Notes under the pieces: model-generated | Seen by the model: the letters and a program-made list of their open reading frames with translations, nothing else | Database searches by the model: none | Told to the model about the DNA's origin: nothing | Assembly (NCBI GenBank): GCA_946482595.1 | Contig: CAMLSD010000045.1 | Coordinates: 1-38,785 of the forward strand | Reading direction: 5' to 3' | Length of the DNA stretch: 38,785 nucleotides | Source of the DNA: an uncultured Comamonadaceae bacterium | GTDB lineage: Bacteria > Pseudomonadota > Gammaproteobacteria > Burkholderiales > Burkholderiaceae | Translations under genes and position numbers: made by a program | Shown: positions 1-8,662 of the stretch, piece after piece | Position numbering within the stretch: the first letter of the stretch is position 1 | Layout: the number at the start of each line of letters is the position of its first letter

Positions 1-776
1 TGGCCCTGCACCGCGAGGACGAGAAGATCCGCTTCCGCGACATCCAGGCCCAGCCCCGCAAGATCATCAGCTCGCCCACCTGGAGCGGCCTGGAAAGCGA
101 GAAGGTCAGCTACAACGCCGGCTACACCAACGTGCATGAACTGATCCCCTGGCGCACCCTGACCGGGCGGCAGCAGTTCTACCAGGACCACCCCTGGATG
201 CGCGACTTCGGCGAAGGCCTGGTGAGCTACCGCCCACCGGTCGACCTGAAGACGCTGGACGAGGTGATGAACCGCAAGCCCAACGGCCACACCGAGATCG
301 CGCTGAACTTCATAACGCCGCACCAGAAGTGGGGCATCCACTCGACCTACACCGACAACCTGATGATGCTCACGCTCAACCGCGGCGGGCCGGTCATCTG
401 GCTGAGCGAGGACGACGCGGCACGTGCCGGCATCGTCGACAACGACTGGGTGGAGCTGTTCAACGCCAACGGGGCCATCGCGGCGCGTGCGGTGGTGAGC
501 CAGCGGGTCAAGCCGGGCATGGTGATGATGTATCACGCACAGGAAAAGATCATCAACACCCCGGGTTCCGAGATCACCGGCCAGCGCGGCGGCATCCACA
601 ACTCGGTCACGCGGGTGGTGCTCAAGCCCACCCACATGATCGGCGGGTACGCGCAGTACAGCTACGGCTTCAACTACTACGGAACGATCGGCACCAACCG
701 CGACGAATTCGTGGTCGTGCGCAAGATGAACAAGGTCGACTGGCTCGATGACGAAGCCGCGACCGCGCAGCGCTGA
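1..776 (+). CDS. narG: Respiratory nitrate reductase alpha subunit, C-terminal part (5' end outside window)
   Basis: Partial gene whose reading frame is open from the first bases and stops at 774-776. It encodes the C-terminal ~257 residues of the membrane-bound Mo-bisMGD nitrate reductase catalytic subunit, which reduces nitrate to nitrite on the cytoplasmic face. Visible stretches such as ITGQRGGIHNSVTRVVLKPT and the segment HQKWGIHSTY belong to the C-terminal molybdopterin-dinucleotide-binding domain of NarG. The end of the protein (GTNRDEFVVVRKMNKVDW) is typical of the family. An ATG at 132 lies inside the gene and is not the start. narH follows 17 nt downstream with its own ribosome binding site, so this is the usual narGHJI operon. 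The promoter is outside the window. Confidence 0.97.
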   Translation, partial: ALHREDEKIRFRDIQAQPRKIISSPTWSGLESEKVSYNAGYTNVHELIPWRTLTGRQQFYQDHPWMRDFGEGLVSYRPPVDLKTLDEVMNRKPNGHTEIALNFITPHQKWGIHSTYTDNLMMLTLNRGGPVIWLSEDDAARAGIVDNDWVELFNANGAIAARAVVSQRVKPGMVMMYHAQEKIINTPGSEITGQRGGIHNSVTRVVLKPTHMIGGYAQYSYGFNYYGTIGTNRDEFVVVRKMNKVDWLDDEAATAQR

Positions 777-793
777 GAACAAGGAGAACCACG

Positions 794-2317
794 ATGAAAG
801 TCCGCGCACAGATCGGCATGGTCCTCAACCTTGACAAGTGCATCGGTTGCCACACCTGCTCGGTCACCTGCAAGAACGTCTGGACCAATCGACCCGGCAT
901 GGAATACGCCTGGTTCAACAACGTCGAGACCAAGCCCGGTATCGGCTACCCCAAGGAGTGGGAGAACCAGGACAAGTGGAACGGCGGCTGGGTGCGCCGT
1001 GCCAACGGCAGCATCGAGCCGCGCCAGGGCGGCAAGTGGAAGCTGCTGATGCGCATCTTCGCCAACCCCAACCTGCCGCAGATCGACGACTACTACGAAC
1101 CCTTCACCTTCGACTACGACCACCTGCAGTCGGCCCCGGAAACGCGCGCGGCCCCCACCGCACGCCCGCGCAGCCTGATCACCGGCAAGCGCATGGAAAA
1201 GATCGAATGGGGCCCGAACTGGGAGGAGATCCTGGGCGGTGAATTCAGCAAGCGCTCGAAGGACATCAACTTCGAGGAGGTGCAGAAGGACATCTACGGC
1301 CAGTTCGAGAACACCTTCATGATGTACCTGCCGCGCCTGTGCGAGCACTGCCTCAACCCGGCGTGCGTGGCCTCGTGCCCCTCGGGCTCGATCTACAAGC
1401 GCGAGGAGGACGGCATCGTCCTGATCGACCAGGACAAGTGCCGCGGCTGGCGCATGTGCGTCTCGGGCTGCCCCTACAAGAAGATCTACTACAACTGGCA
1501 GACCGGCAAGGCCGAGAAGTGCATCTTCTGCTATCCGCGCATCGAGGCCGGCCAGCCCACGGTGTGTTCGGAGACCTGTGTCGGGCGCATCCGCTACCTC
1601 GGCGTGCTGCTGTACGACGCCGACCGCATCGAGCAGGCCGCCAGCGTCGAACACGACCGCGACCTCTATCCGGCCCAGCTCGACATCTTCCTCGACCCGA
1701 ACGACCCGAAGGTGATCGAGCAGGCGCGTGCCGACGGCATCCCCGATGCCTGGATGGCCGCGGCCCGCAACAGCCCGGTCTACAAGATGGCGGTGGAATG
1801 GAAGGTGGCCCTGCCGCTGCACCCCGAATACCGCACCCTGCCGATGGTGTGGTACGTGCCGCCGCTGTCGCCCATCACCTCGGCGGCCAATGCGGGCCAG
1901 CTGGGCGTCAACGGTGAGATCCCTGACGTCAACCAGCTGCGCATCCCGGTCAAGTACCTGGCCAACCTGCTGACGGCCGGCGACACCACGCCGGTGGTGC
2001 GCGCCCTCGAACGCATGCTCGCCATGCGCGCCTACCAGCGCGACAAGCATGTCGAGGGGCGGCCCAACCTGCGCGCCCTGGAGCAGGTGGGCATGAGCGT
2101 GAACGAGGTCGAGGACATGTACCACGTGATGGCGATCGCCAACTACGAGGACCGCTTCGTGATCCCGACCACCCACCGTGAGTACGCCGAGAACGCATTC
2201 GACGTGCGCGGCGGCTGCGGCTTCTCGTTCGGCAACGGCTGTTCCGACGGCGCCAGCGAGACCAGCCTGTTCGGCGGCAAGAAGAAGCGCACGATCCCCA
2301 TCAAGGCCACGCTGTGA
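794..2317 (+). CDS. narH: Respiratory nitrate reductase beta (iron-sulfur) subunit
   Basis: 507 residues, close to the ~510 of characterised NarH proteins. It carries the electron wire from NarI hemes to the NarG molybdenum site. Four Cys clusters are visible: CIGCHTCSVTC at residues 16-26, CEHCLNPACVASC, CRGWRMCVSGC and CIFCYPRIEAGQPTVC. In the third cluster a Trp (CRGW) replaces the first cluster's second Cys position, the known signature of the single 3Fe-4S cluster in NarH; the others are 4Fe-4S. The ATG is preceded by AAGGAGA at 781-787. The stop is shared with a possible GTG at 2314, but narJ more likely starts at 2329. Confidence 0.98.
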   Translation: MKVRAQIGMVLNLDKCIGCHTCSVTCKNVWTNRPGMEYAWFNNVETKPGIGYPKEWENQDKWNGGWVRRANGSIEPRQGGKWKLLMRIFANPNLPQIDDYYEPFTFDYDHLQSAPETRAAPTARPRSLITGKRMEKIEWGPNWEEILGGEFSKRSKDINFEEVQKDIYGQFENTFMMYLPRLCEHCLNPACVASCPSGSIYKREEDGIVLIDQDKCRGWRMCVSGCPYKKIYYNWQTGKAEKCIFCYPRIEAGQPTVCSETCVGRIRYLGVLLYDADRIEQAASVEHDRDLYPAQLDIFLDPNDPKVIEQARADGIPDAWMAAARNSPVYKMAVEWKVALPLHPEYRTLPMVWYVPPLSPITSAANAGQLGVNGEIPDVNQLRIPVKYLANLLTAGDTTPVVRALERMLAMRAYQRDKHVEGRPNLRALEQVGMSVNEVEDMYHVMAIANYEDRFVIPTTHREYAENAFDVRGGCGFSFGNGCSDGASETSLFGGKKKRTIPIKATL

Positions 2318-2328
2318 GGAGCACCGCG

Positions 2329-3012
2329 ATGAAGACCTTCCAACCCCTGAGCTGCAAGGCGCTGGCCGCACTGCTGGGCTACCCTGACCCGCAGCTGCGG
2401 TCCGCCCTGGACGACATCGACACGGTGCTGGGTGGCGAACGTGCGCTCAGCCCCGCCGCACGGCAGGGCCTGGCGACCCTGACCCAGTCGCTGCGGCGCG
2501 GCGATGAGTTCGAGATCGAGGCACGTTACGTCGAGACCTTCGACCGCGGGCGTTCCACGTCGCTGCACCTGTTCGAGCATGTGCACGGCGACTCCCGCGA
2601 CCGCGGCCCGGCCATGGTCGACCTGCTGCAGACCTACGAACGTGCCGGCCTCTACCTGGGTCCGGGCGAACTGCCCGACCACCTGGGGGTGGTGCTGGAG
2701 TTCGCCGCCACCCAGCCGGCACCGATCGCCAGCGAGTTCCTGGCCGAGATGGCCCACATTCTGAACGCGGTGCACACCGCGCTGGCCGAGCGGCGCAGCC
2801 CCTACGCGGCAGCCATCGCCGCAGTGCTGGAGCTGGCCGGTGAAAGCGTGCAGCACGTGGCCCTGCCGCCCGAAGAGGCCCTGGACGACGCCTGGGCCGA
2901 GCCGCCGGCCTTCGACGGTTGCGCCACCCGCGGCCAGAACCGGCCCGACCAGCCTCAACCCATCCACATCGTCCGCAAGTCGGCGGCTCAGTCAGGAGGA
3001 GCACGCGCATGA
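2329..3012 (+). CDS. narJ: Nitrate reductase maturation chaperone NarJ
   Basis: 227 residues from the ATG at 2329. A GTG at 2314 would overlap the narH stop, but GAGGA at 2316-2320 sits at ribosome-binding distance from 2329. NarJ is a cytoplasmic, all-helical chaperone of the TorD/NarJ superfamily that binds apo-NarG and lets the molybdenum cofactor and NarI attach; it is not part of the final enzyme. Family features visible are the opening KALAALLGYPDPQLR, the central EARYVETFDRGRSTSLHLFE and the HGDSRDRGPAMVDLLQTYE segment, which is close to the NarJ signature. The stop overlaps the narI start by 4 nt (ATGA), so translation is probably coupled. Confidence 0.96.
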   Translation: MKTFQPLSCKALAALLGYPDPQLRSALDDIDTVLGGERALSPAARQGLATLTQSLRRGDEFEIEARYVETFDRGRSTSLHLFEHVHGDSRDRGPAMVDLLQTYERAGLYLGPGELPDHLGVVLEFAATQPAPIASEFLAEMAHILNAVHTALAERRSPYAAAIAAVLELAGESVQHVALPPEEALDDAWAEPPAFDGCATRGQNRPDQPQPIHIVRKSAAQSGGARA

Positions 3013-3740
3013 AAACCTACCTCGACACCTTCCTGTTCGGGCTGTATCCCTACATCTGCCTGGCGATCTTTTTTGTCGGCAGCCTGATCCGTTTCGACCG
3101 TGACCAGTACACCTGGAAAAGCGACTCGTCGCAGCTGCTGCGCGCCGGCCAGCTGCGCTGGGGCAGCAACCTGTTCCATGCCGGCGTGCTGTTCCTGTTC
3201 TTCGGCCACTTCGTGGGCATGCTCACGCCACACTTCGTCTACGAGCCCTTCATGACGGCCGGTGCCAAGCAGGTGCTGGCCATGACCGCCGGGGGGGTGG
3301 CCGGGGTGCTGGGCTTCATCGGCGTGTCGCTGCTGCTGCACCGCCGCCTGAGCGACCCGCGCATCCGCGCGACCTCACGCACCAGCGACATCTTCATGCT
3401 GTGGCTGCTGTGGGTGCAACTGGTGCTGGGCCTGGCCACGGTGCCGCTGTCGGCCCAGCATCTGGATGGCAGCGTGATGCTGGTGCTGGCCGAATGGGCC
3501 CAGCGCATCGTCACCTTCCGCCCCGGTGCGGCCGACCTGATGGCCGAGGTGAGCTGGGTGTTCAAGCTGCACATGGTGCTGGGCATGACGGTGTTCCTCG
3601 TGTTCCCGTTCACCCGCCTCGTGCATGTGTGGAGCGGCTTCGGCATGGTGGCCTACCTGGTGCGCCCCTACCAGGTGGTGCGCTCGCGTCGCCTGAACCT
3701 GCCGGCCGAGCACAACACGCCCAGCCGCCGTCACGTCTGA
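3009..3740 (+). CDS. narI: Respiratory nitrate reductase gamma subunit (cytochrome b)
   Basis: 243 residues with five hydrophobic membrane spans, as in NarI. It takes electrons from quinol at the periplasmic side of the inner membrane and passes them through two b hemes to NarH. The four heme-ligand histidines line up with E. coli His56, His66, His187 and His205: here H57, H67 (LFHAGVLFLFFGHFVG), H188 (KLHMVLG) and H206 (RLVHVW). The start ATG overlaps the narJ stop and is preceded by AGGAGG at about 2996-3001. The longer open frame back to 2919 is narJ sequence in another frame. Confidence 0.98.
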   Translation: MKTYLDTFLFGLYPYICLAIFFVGSLIRFDRDQYTWKSDSSQLLRAGQLRWGSNLFHAGVLFLFFGHFVGMLTPHFVYEPFMTAGAKQVLAMTAGGVAGVLGFIGVSLLLHRRLSDPRIRATSRTSDIFMLWLLWVQLVLGLATVPLSAQHLDGSVMLVLAEWAQRIVTFRPGAADLMAEVSWVFKLHMVLGMTVFLVFPFTRLVHVWSGFGMVAYLVRPYQVVRSRRLNLPAEHNTPSRRHV

Positions 3741-3758
3741 TCCCGTCAGGAGACCCGC

Positions 3759-4571
3759 ATGAATGCAAGTCTGTCATCGCCCGTGGTGGCACAGGTCAAC
3801 GGCCAGCCGCTGCACCTGCCGGAGCAGGCGCTCAGCGCCGACGAACTGCGCCAGCGCGCCTGCAGCGAGCTGCTGCGCCAGGCCGCTCAGGAGGCCGGCC
3901 TGCTCGCGGCCGACGACCTGGCCTCGGCCGACGGCGTGCAGAGCGAAGCCGCCACGGCGGCCATCGAGGCACTGCTCGAGCGCTCGCTGCAGGTACCCGA
4001 GCCCGACGAGGCCGCCTGCCGCCGCCACCACGCCGCCCATGCCCAGCGCTACAGCCGGGGCGAACGGGTGCGCGCGCGCCACATCCTGTTTGCGGTGACG
4101 CCCGGGGTGGACGTGAAGCTGCTGCGCGGCAAGGCCGAGACGGTGCTGCTCGACCTGCGCTGCCACGGCGACGACGTCGATGAGGACCAGTTGTCGGCCC
4201 GCTTTGCCGACGCGGCACGCCTGTGGTCCAACTGCCCCAGCAGTGCGCAGGGCGGTGCGCTGGGCGATGAGTCCGGCTGGCTCACCGCGGCCGAATGTGC
4301 GCCCGAGTTCGCCAAGGAGGTGTTCGGCCAGTCCGACGTGGGTGTGCTGCCACGCCTGGTGCACAGCCGCTTCGGGCTGCATGTGGTCGAGGTGCTGGAG
4401 CGCCAGCCCGGGGTGGTCCAGCCCTTCGAGGCGGTGCGCGGCGCCGTGCAGCTGGCGCTGCGCCAGCAGGCCTACGTCACGGCGCTGCGGCAGTACCTGG
4501 CCGTGCTGGCCGGTCAGGCCGAGCTGGTCGGCGTCGAGCTGGACAGCGCCGACACCCCCCTGGTGCAATAA
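3759..4571 (+). CDS. Parvulin-type peptidyl-prolyl cis-trans isomerase of the nar operon
   Basis: 270 residues. The first ~100 form a helical SurA/NifM-like N-terminal part. A parvulin (PpiC) domain starts near residue 105 (RVRARHILFAV) and runs to about residue 220, with the family landmarks GGALGDESGWL, FAKEVFGQ and the closing SRFGLHVVEVLER. No signal peptide is visible, so it probably acts in the cytoplasm. PpiC/NifM-like genes follow narI in many proteobacteria and are thought to help fold or assemble the reductase; that role is inferred from context. It starts 18 nt after narI with a good ribosome binding site (AGGAG at about 3748), so it is co-transcribed. Confidence 0.88.
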   Translation: MNASLSSPVVAQVNGQPLHLPEQALSADELRQRACSELLRQAAQEAGLLAADDLASADGVQSEAATAAIEALLERSLQVPEPDEAACRRHHAAHAQRYSRGERVRARHILFAVTPGVDVKLLRGKAETVLLDLRCHGDDVDEDQLSARFADAARLWSNCPSSAQGGALGDESGWLTAAECAPEFAKEVFGQSDVGVLPRLVHSRFGLHVVEVLERQPGVVQPFEAVRGAVQLALRQQAYVTALRQYLAVLAGQAELVGVELDSADTPLVQ

Positions 4572-4592
4572 CCCCTGCCGCGCGAGCCTGCC

Positions 4593-5357
4593 ATGCCCGA
4601 CGAACTGCTCGCCCGGCTGCGGCATTTTCATGACGACTACTTCCCTCGCGAGCAGGCGCGCTTTCGCACCCTGGTCGACGAGGGGCAGCACCCCACGACC
4701 CTGTTCATCGGCTGCTCCGACTCCCGCCTGGTGCCCTACCTGCTGACCGGCGCGGGGCCGGGCGAGCTGTTCCTGGTGCGCAATGTCGGTGCGCTGGTGC
4801 CGCCCTACGACGGCAGCCACGGCCACCATGGCACCACCGCGGCGATCGAGTTCGCCGTGCTCAACCTCAAGGTGCGCCGCATCGTCGTGTGCGGGCACAG
4901 CCACTGCGGCGCGATGAAGGCGCTGTACGAGGAGGTCTCGCCCGAGGCGCCCAACCTGGCCCGCTGGCTCGACCTGGCCCGCGAGGCCGCCCTGCCGGTA
5001 CAGGTGTCGCCCGAGGCCTTGCGGCGCACCGAACAGCGTGCCGTCGTGCTGCAGCTCGAACGGCTGATGGACTACCCGATGGTGCGCAAGCGCGTCGAAT
5101 CCGGCGAGATCACGCTGCATGGCTGGCACTACGTGATCGAAGACGGCGAAGTCCATGTGTTCGACGTGCGCGAAGGGGGCTTTGTGCCCGCGTCACGGTC
5201 CGAGCACAGCGGCACCGGGCCCTACGCCCCCAGCGAACCCGAGGTCGTCTTCAACGAGATCGACGAACACTATGGGCAGGGCCTGCAGGCGGCGACCCCC
5301 GCACCCCCCGATCGTCCCCAACAGGTGGACACCCCCCCTCCTGCGCATCGGGTTTGA
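4593..5357 (+). CDS. Beta-class carbonic anhydrase
   Basis: 254 residues. Interconverts CO2 and bicarbonate in the cytoplasm with a zinc ion. Zinc and active-site residues are visible: C41-x-D43-x-R45 (FIGCSDSR) and H102-x2-C105 (CGHSHCGAMKAL). Other family signatures are GELFLVRNVGALVP and the segment AAIEFAVLNLKVRRIVVCGH. Length suits a bacterial beta-CA with a short C-terminal extension rich in Pro and Ser. It follows the isomerase gene after 21 nt, without a clear Shine-Dalgarno sequence, and probably belongs to the nar transcript. Its benefit there (bicarbonate or pH supply during anaerobic growth) is a guess. Confidence 0.95.
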   Translation: MPDELLARLRHFHDDYFPREQARFRTLVDEGQHPTTLFIGCSDSRLVPYLLTGAGPGELFLVRNVGALVPPYDGSHGHHGTTAAIEFAVLNLKVRRIVVCGHSHCGAMKALYEEVSPEAPNLARWLDLAREAALPVQVSPEALRRTEQRAVVLQLERLMDYPMVRKRVESGEITLHGWHYVIEDGEVHVFDVREGGFVPASRSEHSGTGPYAPSEPEVVFNEIDEHYGQGLQAATPAPPDRPQQVDTPPPAHRV

Positions 5358-5367
5358 TTTCCGACAA
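5354..5367 (+). promoter_or_regulatory. FNR/ANR-like box upstream of the universal stress gene
   Basis: TTGAT-TTCC-GACAA matches 8 of 10 defined bases of the FNR consensus TTGAT-N4-ATCAA. Its centre (5360.5) is 31 bp upstream of the centre of a -10-like TAAAGT at 5389-5394. That puts it near -41, the class II activator position, with transcription predicted to begin around 5401. It overlaps the last codons of the carbonic anhydrase gene. Confidence 0.5.
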
Positions 5368-5420
5368 GACTTGCGGCCCGTGTGCGCCTAAAGTGGTTCC
5401 ATACCCCTCGGGAGACCACC

Positions 5421-5864
5421 ATGTATGAACATCTGCTCGTGCCGGTCGACGGCAGCGACCTCACCGACCGCGCCATGGAGTCCAGCATTGCGCTGGCACG
5501 CAAGCTCGGCGCACGCATCACCGGCTTCATCGTCGAGCCCTTTGCACCACCGCCGGCGAGCATCGGCGAGGGCTACACCTATGGTCGTGCGGTGGCCCGC
5601 CACGACGAGGCCGTCCACAAGCAGACCGAAGACGTCATGGCGCGCTTCCAGCGCCTGGCGGCCGAAGCCGGCGTGAGCTTCCAGCCGCACAGCAAGCAGT
5701 CCGGCCGCATCGAGGACGCGATCATCGAAGCCGCAGCCCAGTACCAGTGCGACCTCATCGTGATGGCCACCCATGGTCGCGGTGCGCTGGGCGAACTGCT
5801 GTGGGGTTCACACACCAAGAACCTGATGTCGCGCACCCGGCTGCCGGTGCTGGTGCTGCATTGA
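5421..5864 (+). CDS. Universal stress protein (UspA family)
   Basis: 147 residues, the usual length of a single-domain Usp. It opens with MYEHLLVPVDGSDLTDRAME, the typical first strand and loop. It ends with the ATP-binding type motif G-x2-G-x9-G-S/T (HGRGALGELLWGSHTKN) followed by the closing strand LPVLVLH. Cytoplasmic, probably a nucleotide-binding stress or energy-state protein. The start at 5421 is chosen because GGGAG lies 7-11 nt before it and the family begins there; the frame is open further upstream to 5382. It has its own FNR-type promoter candidate at 5354-5394, consistent with Usp induction under oxygen limitation in other bacteria. Confidence 0.95.
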   Translation: MYEHLLVPVDGSDLTDRAMESSIALARKLGARITGFIVEPFAPPPASIGEGYTYGRAVARHDEAVHKQTEDVMARFQRLAAEAGVSFQPHSKQSGRIEDAIIEAAAQYQCDLIVMATHGRGALGELLWGSHTKNLMSRTRLPVLVLH

Positions 5865-5877
5865 ATCTCCCGCGAGG

Positions 5878-5891
5878 TTGAGCGGGGTCAA
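5878..5891 (+). promoter_or_regulatory. FNR/ANR-like box upstream of the nitronate monooxygenase-nnrS pair
   Basis: TTGAG-CGGG-GTCAA contains a perfect core TTGA-N6-TCAA. Its centre (5884.5) is 32 bp upstream of the centre of TACCTT at 5914-5919, a weak -10. This spacing equals that at the other candidate sites in the window. The box overlaps a possible TTG start at 5878, which argues for the downstream ATG at 5956. Confidence 0.5.
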
Positions 5892-5955
5892 GACCCTGCA
5901 GCGCGCGGGCGCGTACCTTGGCGACCAGTTCAGCTTCAGCCGCGGCGCGCCTGTC

Positions 5956-7197
5956 ATGTCTCACGTCAATTCCCTGATCGACCCCACCCTGTGGACCCTG
6001 CTGCAGCGCAGCGGCCTGGCGCCGCTGCGCCTGGGCGAGCGCCAGCTGCTGCCCATCGTGCAGGGCGGCATGGGCGTGGGGGTGTCGGCCCAGCGCCTGG
6101 CCGGCAGCGTGGCCGCGCAGGGCGGCGTGGGCACCCTCAGCAGCGTCGACCTGCGCCGCCATCACCCCGACCTGATGGAGCGCACCCGCGGCCTGGGCAT
6201 GGACGAAGCCGCCAAGCAGGCCATCAATGCCGCCAACCTCGAAGCGATCGACCGCGAGGTGCGCGGCGCACGTGAGCGCAGTGGCGGCCGCGGCCTGCTG
6301 GCGATCAATGTGATGCGCGCCGTCAGCGAATACGCCGCATCGGTCAGGCGGGCCCTGGAGGCCGGTGTCGACGCGGTGGTGGTGGGCGCCGGCCTGCCGC
6401 TGGACCTGCCCGACCTGGCGCAGGACCATCCCAAAGCCCTGCTGATCCCCATCCTGTCCGACAGCCGCGGCGTGCAGCTCGTCGTCAAGAAGTGGGAGCG
6501 CAAGAAGCGCCTGCCGGACGCCATCGTGATCGAGCACCCGCGTCTGGCCGGGGGCCACCTCGGCGCCGCCCGCATCGCCGACCTCAACGACCCGCGCTTC
6601 GACTTCGACCGTGTGCTGCCCGAGTCGCGCGAGTTCCTGCTCAAGGCCGGCATCGATCGTGAGGTGCCCCTGATCGCCGCCGGCGGCATCCGCAGCTTCG
6701 AGGACATCGCCCGTGTGCAGGCCCTGGGCGCCGCCGCGGTGCAGCTCGGCACCCCGTTTGCCGTCACCGAAGAGGGCGACGCCCATCCCGAGTTCAAGCG
6801 GGTGCTGGCGCAGGCGCGTGACGAGGACATGGTCGAGTTCACCAGCGTGGCCGGCCTGCCGGCACGCGCGGTGGGCACGCCCTGGCTGCGCAGCTACCTG
6901 CGCATCGAAGACAAGCTGCAGGCCGTGGCCCACGTCAAGGCGCGCTGCACCAAGGCCTTCGACTGCCTGGCCCAGTGCGGCCTGCGCGATGGCCTGGCCG
7001 GCTGGGGCCAGTTCTGCATCGACAACCAGCTCGCCGCGGCATTGCGCGGCGACGTGAAAAAGGGCCTGTTCTTCCGCGGTGCGGGTGCGCTGCCCTTTGG
7101 CGAGCAGATCCGCAGCGTGCGTGAGCTGATCGAGCGCATGCTGACGCCGGGCACGGCGTCGGCATTGGCATCGTCGTCGGTGCCGGAGGCGGTGTGA
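5956..7197 (+). CDS. Nitronate monooxygenase-like FMN protein (2-nitropropane dioxygenase family)
   Basis: 413 residues forming an FMN-binding TIM barrel. Family motifs are PIVQGGMGVGVSAQRLAG near the N-terminus, LAGGHLGA in the middle with the His that acts as catalytic base in class I enzymes, and the phosphate-binding IAAGGIRSFEDIARVQALGA plus VQLGTPFAVTEE. Enzymes of this family oxidise alkyl nitronates; some relatives are enoyl reductases, so the exact substrate is not fixed. Start at ATG 5956: an upstream TTG (5878) lies within an FNR-like box. The stop overlaps the nnrS GTG start by 4 nt (GTGA), tying the enzyme to nitrogen-oxide metabolism. Confidence 0.85.
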   Translation: MSHVNSLIDPTLWTLLQRSGLAPLRLGERQLLPIVQGGMGVGVSAQRLAGSVAAQGGVGTLSSVDLRRHHPDLMERTRGLGMDEAAKQAINAANLEAIDREVRGARERSGGRGLLAINVMRAVSEYAASVRRALEAGVDAVVVGAGLPLDLPDLAQDHPKALLIPILSDSRGVQLVVKKWERKKRLPDAIVIEHPRLAGGHLGAARIADLNDPRFDFDRVLPESREFLLKAGIDREVPLIAAGGIRSFEDIARVQALGAAAVQLGTPFAVTEEGDAHPEFKRVLAQARDEDMVEFTSVAGLPARAVGTPWLRSYLRIEDKLQAVAHVKARCTKAFDCLAQCGLRDGLAGWGQFCIDNQLAAALRGDVKKGLFFRGAGALPFGEQIRSVRELIERMLTPGTASALASSSVPEAV

Positions 7198-8432
7198 AGA
7201 CCTTCCCGCTGCGGGTGGCTCCCCACGCCGGCTACACGCCGGGCGTACACGGCGGCGGCTGGCAGGTGGCACAGCTGTGGGCCTCGCCGCACCGGCTGGG
7301 CTTCATGGCCGGGTCGGTGATGCTGGTCGTGTCTGCGCTGTGGTGGTGGATGGTGCAGACCCTGAGGCTCTGGCCGGTGGTGAGCCTGCCCTGGGCGCAT
7401 TCACCCAGCCTCGCGCATGCGGTGCTGATGACGTTTTCATTCATGCCGCTGTTCTTCACCGGCTTCCTGTTCACCGCCGGGCCCAAGTGGCTGGGCCTGC
7501 CGCCGGTGCGCGCCCGCCGACTGCTGCCCTGCCTGCTGCCCATGCTGGCAGGCTGGGGTGTCTACCTGATCGGTGTGCATTCGCTGGCGCCACTGGCCGG
7601 CCTGGGCCTGGCGGCCGTCGCCTGGGGCTGGACGGCCTTCACCTGGCGCTTCTGGCGCCTGGTGCGCGCCAGCGATCTGCCCGACAGGCTGCATGCCCAG
7701 GTGGTGGCCGTGGCCAGCACCGCCGGCGCAGCGGCCCTGTGGCTGGCGGCCGTGGGCCATGCCATCGAGCACGAGGCCGCCGTGCGACTGGCCCTGGCCA
7801 TCGGCCTGTGGTGGTTTGTCGCGCCCGTCTATGCCGCGGTGCTGCACCGCATGATCCCGTTTTTCACTGCCAGCGCCATGCCCGGCCTGGACGCGTGGCG
7901 TCCGATGTGGCTGATGTGGACCTGGGTGGCCTGCCTGGTGCTGCAGGTGCCGCTGGGCTGGCCGGGCCTGCCGCCCGTCTTCAAGACCCTGGTCGACGGC
8001 TTTGCCGCCGTGCTGCTGCTGTGGCTGGCGGTGCGCTGGGGCCTGGTGCAAAGCCTGAAGGTGAGGCTGCTGGCGATGCTGCACATCGGCTTTGCCTGGC
8101 TGGGCGTGGGCTTTGCGCTGCAGGCCGCTGGCTGGGTGCTCGCCGGCCTGCATGCCATCACCATGGGTTTCCTCGGCTCCACGCTGCTGGCCATGGTGAC
8201 CCGTGTGTCATGCGGCCACGGCGGCCGCACCCTGGCCGCCGACAACTTCGCCTGGGCCGCCTTCCTGGGCCTGCAGGCCGCCGTGGTGCTGCGCATCACC
8301 GGCGCGCTGCTCGAAACCACCCCCTGGCCCATCTGGCTGGCCGCCACCCTGTGGATGGCCGTGATGCTCGCCTGGGGTGTGCGCCACATGGGCTGGTACG
8401 GCCGGCCCAGGGCGGACGGTCGGCCGGGCTGA
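7194..8432 (+). CDS. nnrS: NnrS family heme-copper membrane protein
   Basis: 412 residues, almost entirely hydrophobic, with about twelve predicted membrane spans. The family hallmark HAVLMTFSFMPLFFTGFLFT followed by GPKWLGLP is present, with conserved His residues near membrane edges that may bind heme and copper. NnrS proteins are linked to tolerance of nitric oxide and nitrosative stress in denitrifiers. The start is a GTG overlapping the preceding stop, so it is translated with the nitronate monooxygenase-like gene. No clear terminator follows; the next gene begins 230 nt later. Confidence 0.93.
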   Translation: MKTFPLRVAPHAGYTPGVHGGGWQVAQLWASPHRLGFMAGSVMLVVSALWWWMVQTLRLWPVVSLPWAHSPSLAHAVLMTFSFMPLFFTGFLFTAGPKWLGLPPVRARRLLPCLLPMLAGWGVYLIGVHSLAPLAGLGLAAVAWGWTAFTWRFWRLVRASDLPDRLHAQVVAVASTAGAAALWLAAVGHAIEHEAAVRLALAIGLWWFVAPVYAAVLHRMIPFFTASAMPGLDAWRPMWLMWTWVACLVLQVPLGWPGLPPVFKTLVDGFAAVLLLWLAVRWGLVQSLKVRLLAMLHIGFAWLGVGFALQAAGWVLAGLHAITMGFLGSTLLAMVTRVSCGHGGRTLAADNFAWAAFLGLQAAVVLRITGALLETTPWPIWLAATLWMAVMLAWGVRHMGWYGRPRADGRPG

Positions 8433-8570
8433 GGGGGCTGGGTGTCGTCGGCTGCGGTTGCGCTGACGGCGAGTTCGGGCACATCGGGGCGCGTTACGAC
8501 CTGCCACACCTGACCTTCGGATGAGGGGTGGTTCGGCGGGCGCAACGCGTGAAGAATCCGCGACTGCAGA

Positions 8571-8595
8571 GCAGGCGAACCGGTGCGTCGCCTGC
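8571..8595 (+). other. Inverted repeat (8-bp stem) after nnrS
   Basis: GCAGGCGA (8571-8578) pairs perfectly with TCGCCTGC (8588-8595) across a 9-nt loop. There is no T-run after it, so it is at best a weak or Rho-assisted terminator. It could also be a binding site for the downstream unknown gene. Confidence 0.3.
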
Positions 8596-8662
8596 CGTAA
8601 ACCCGTGCTGCTCCCGCCCGGACCTGGCGCGAGCGCGTTCACATCCAGCGGCTTGGAGCGTC

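Noticed and set aside
677..2371. 564-codon open frame on the - strand opposite narH
   Set aside because: Shadow frame of narH, low-complexity in Ala, Val, Gly and His, with no recognisable motif.
3774..5156. 460-codon open frame on the - strand
   Set aside because: Antisense to the isomerase and carbonic anhydrase genes, both of which have clear active-site motifs.
5755..7272. 505-codon open frame on the - strand
   Set aside because: Antisense shadow of the nitronate monooxygenase-like gene.
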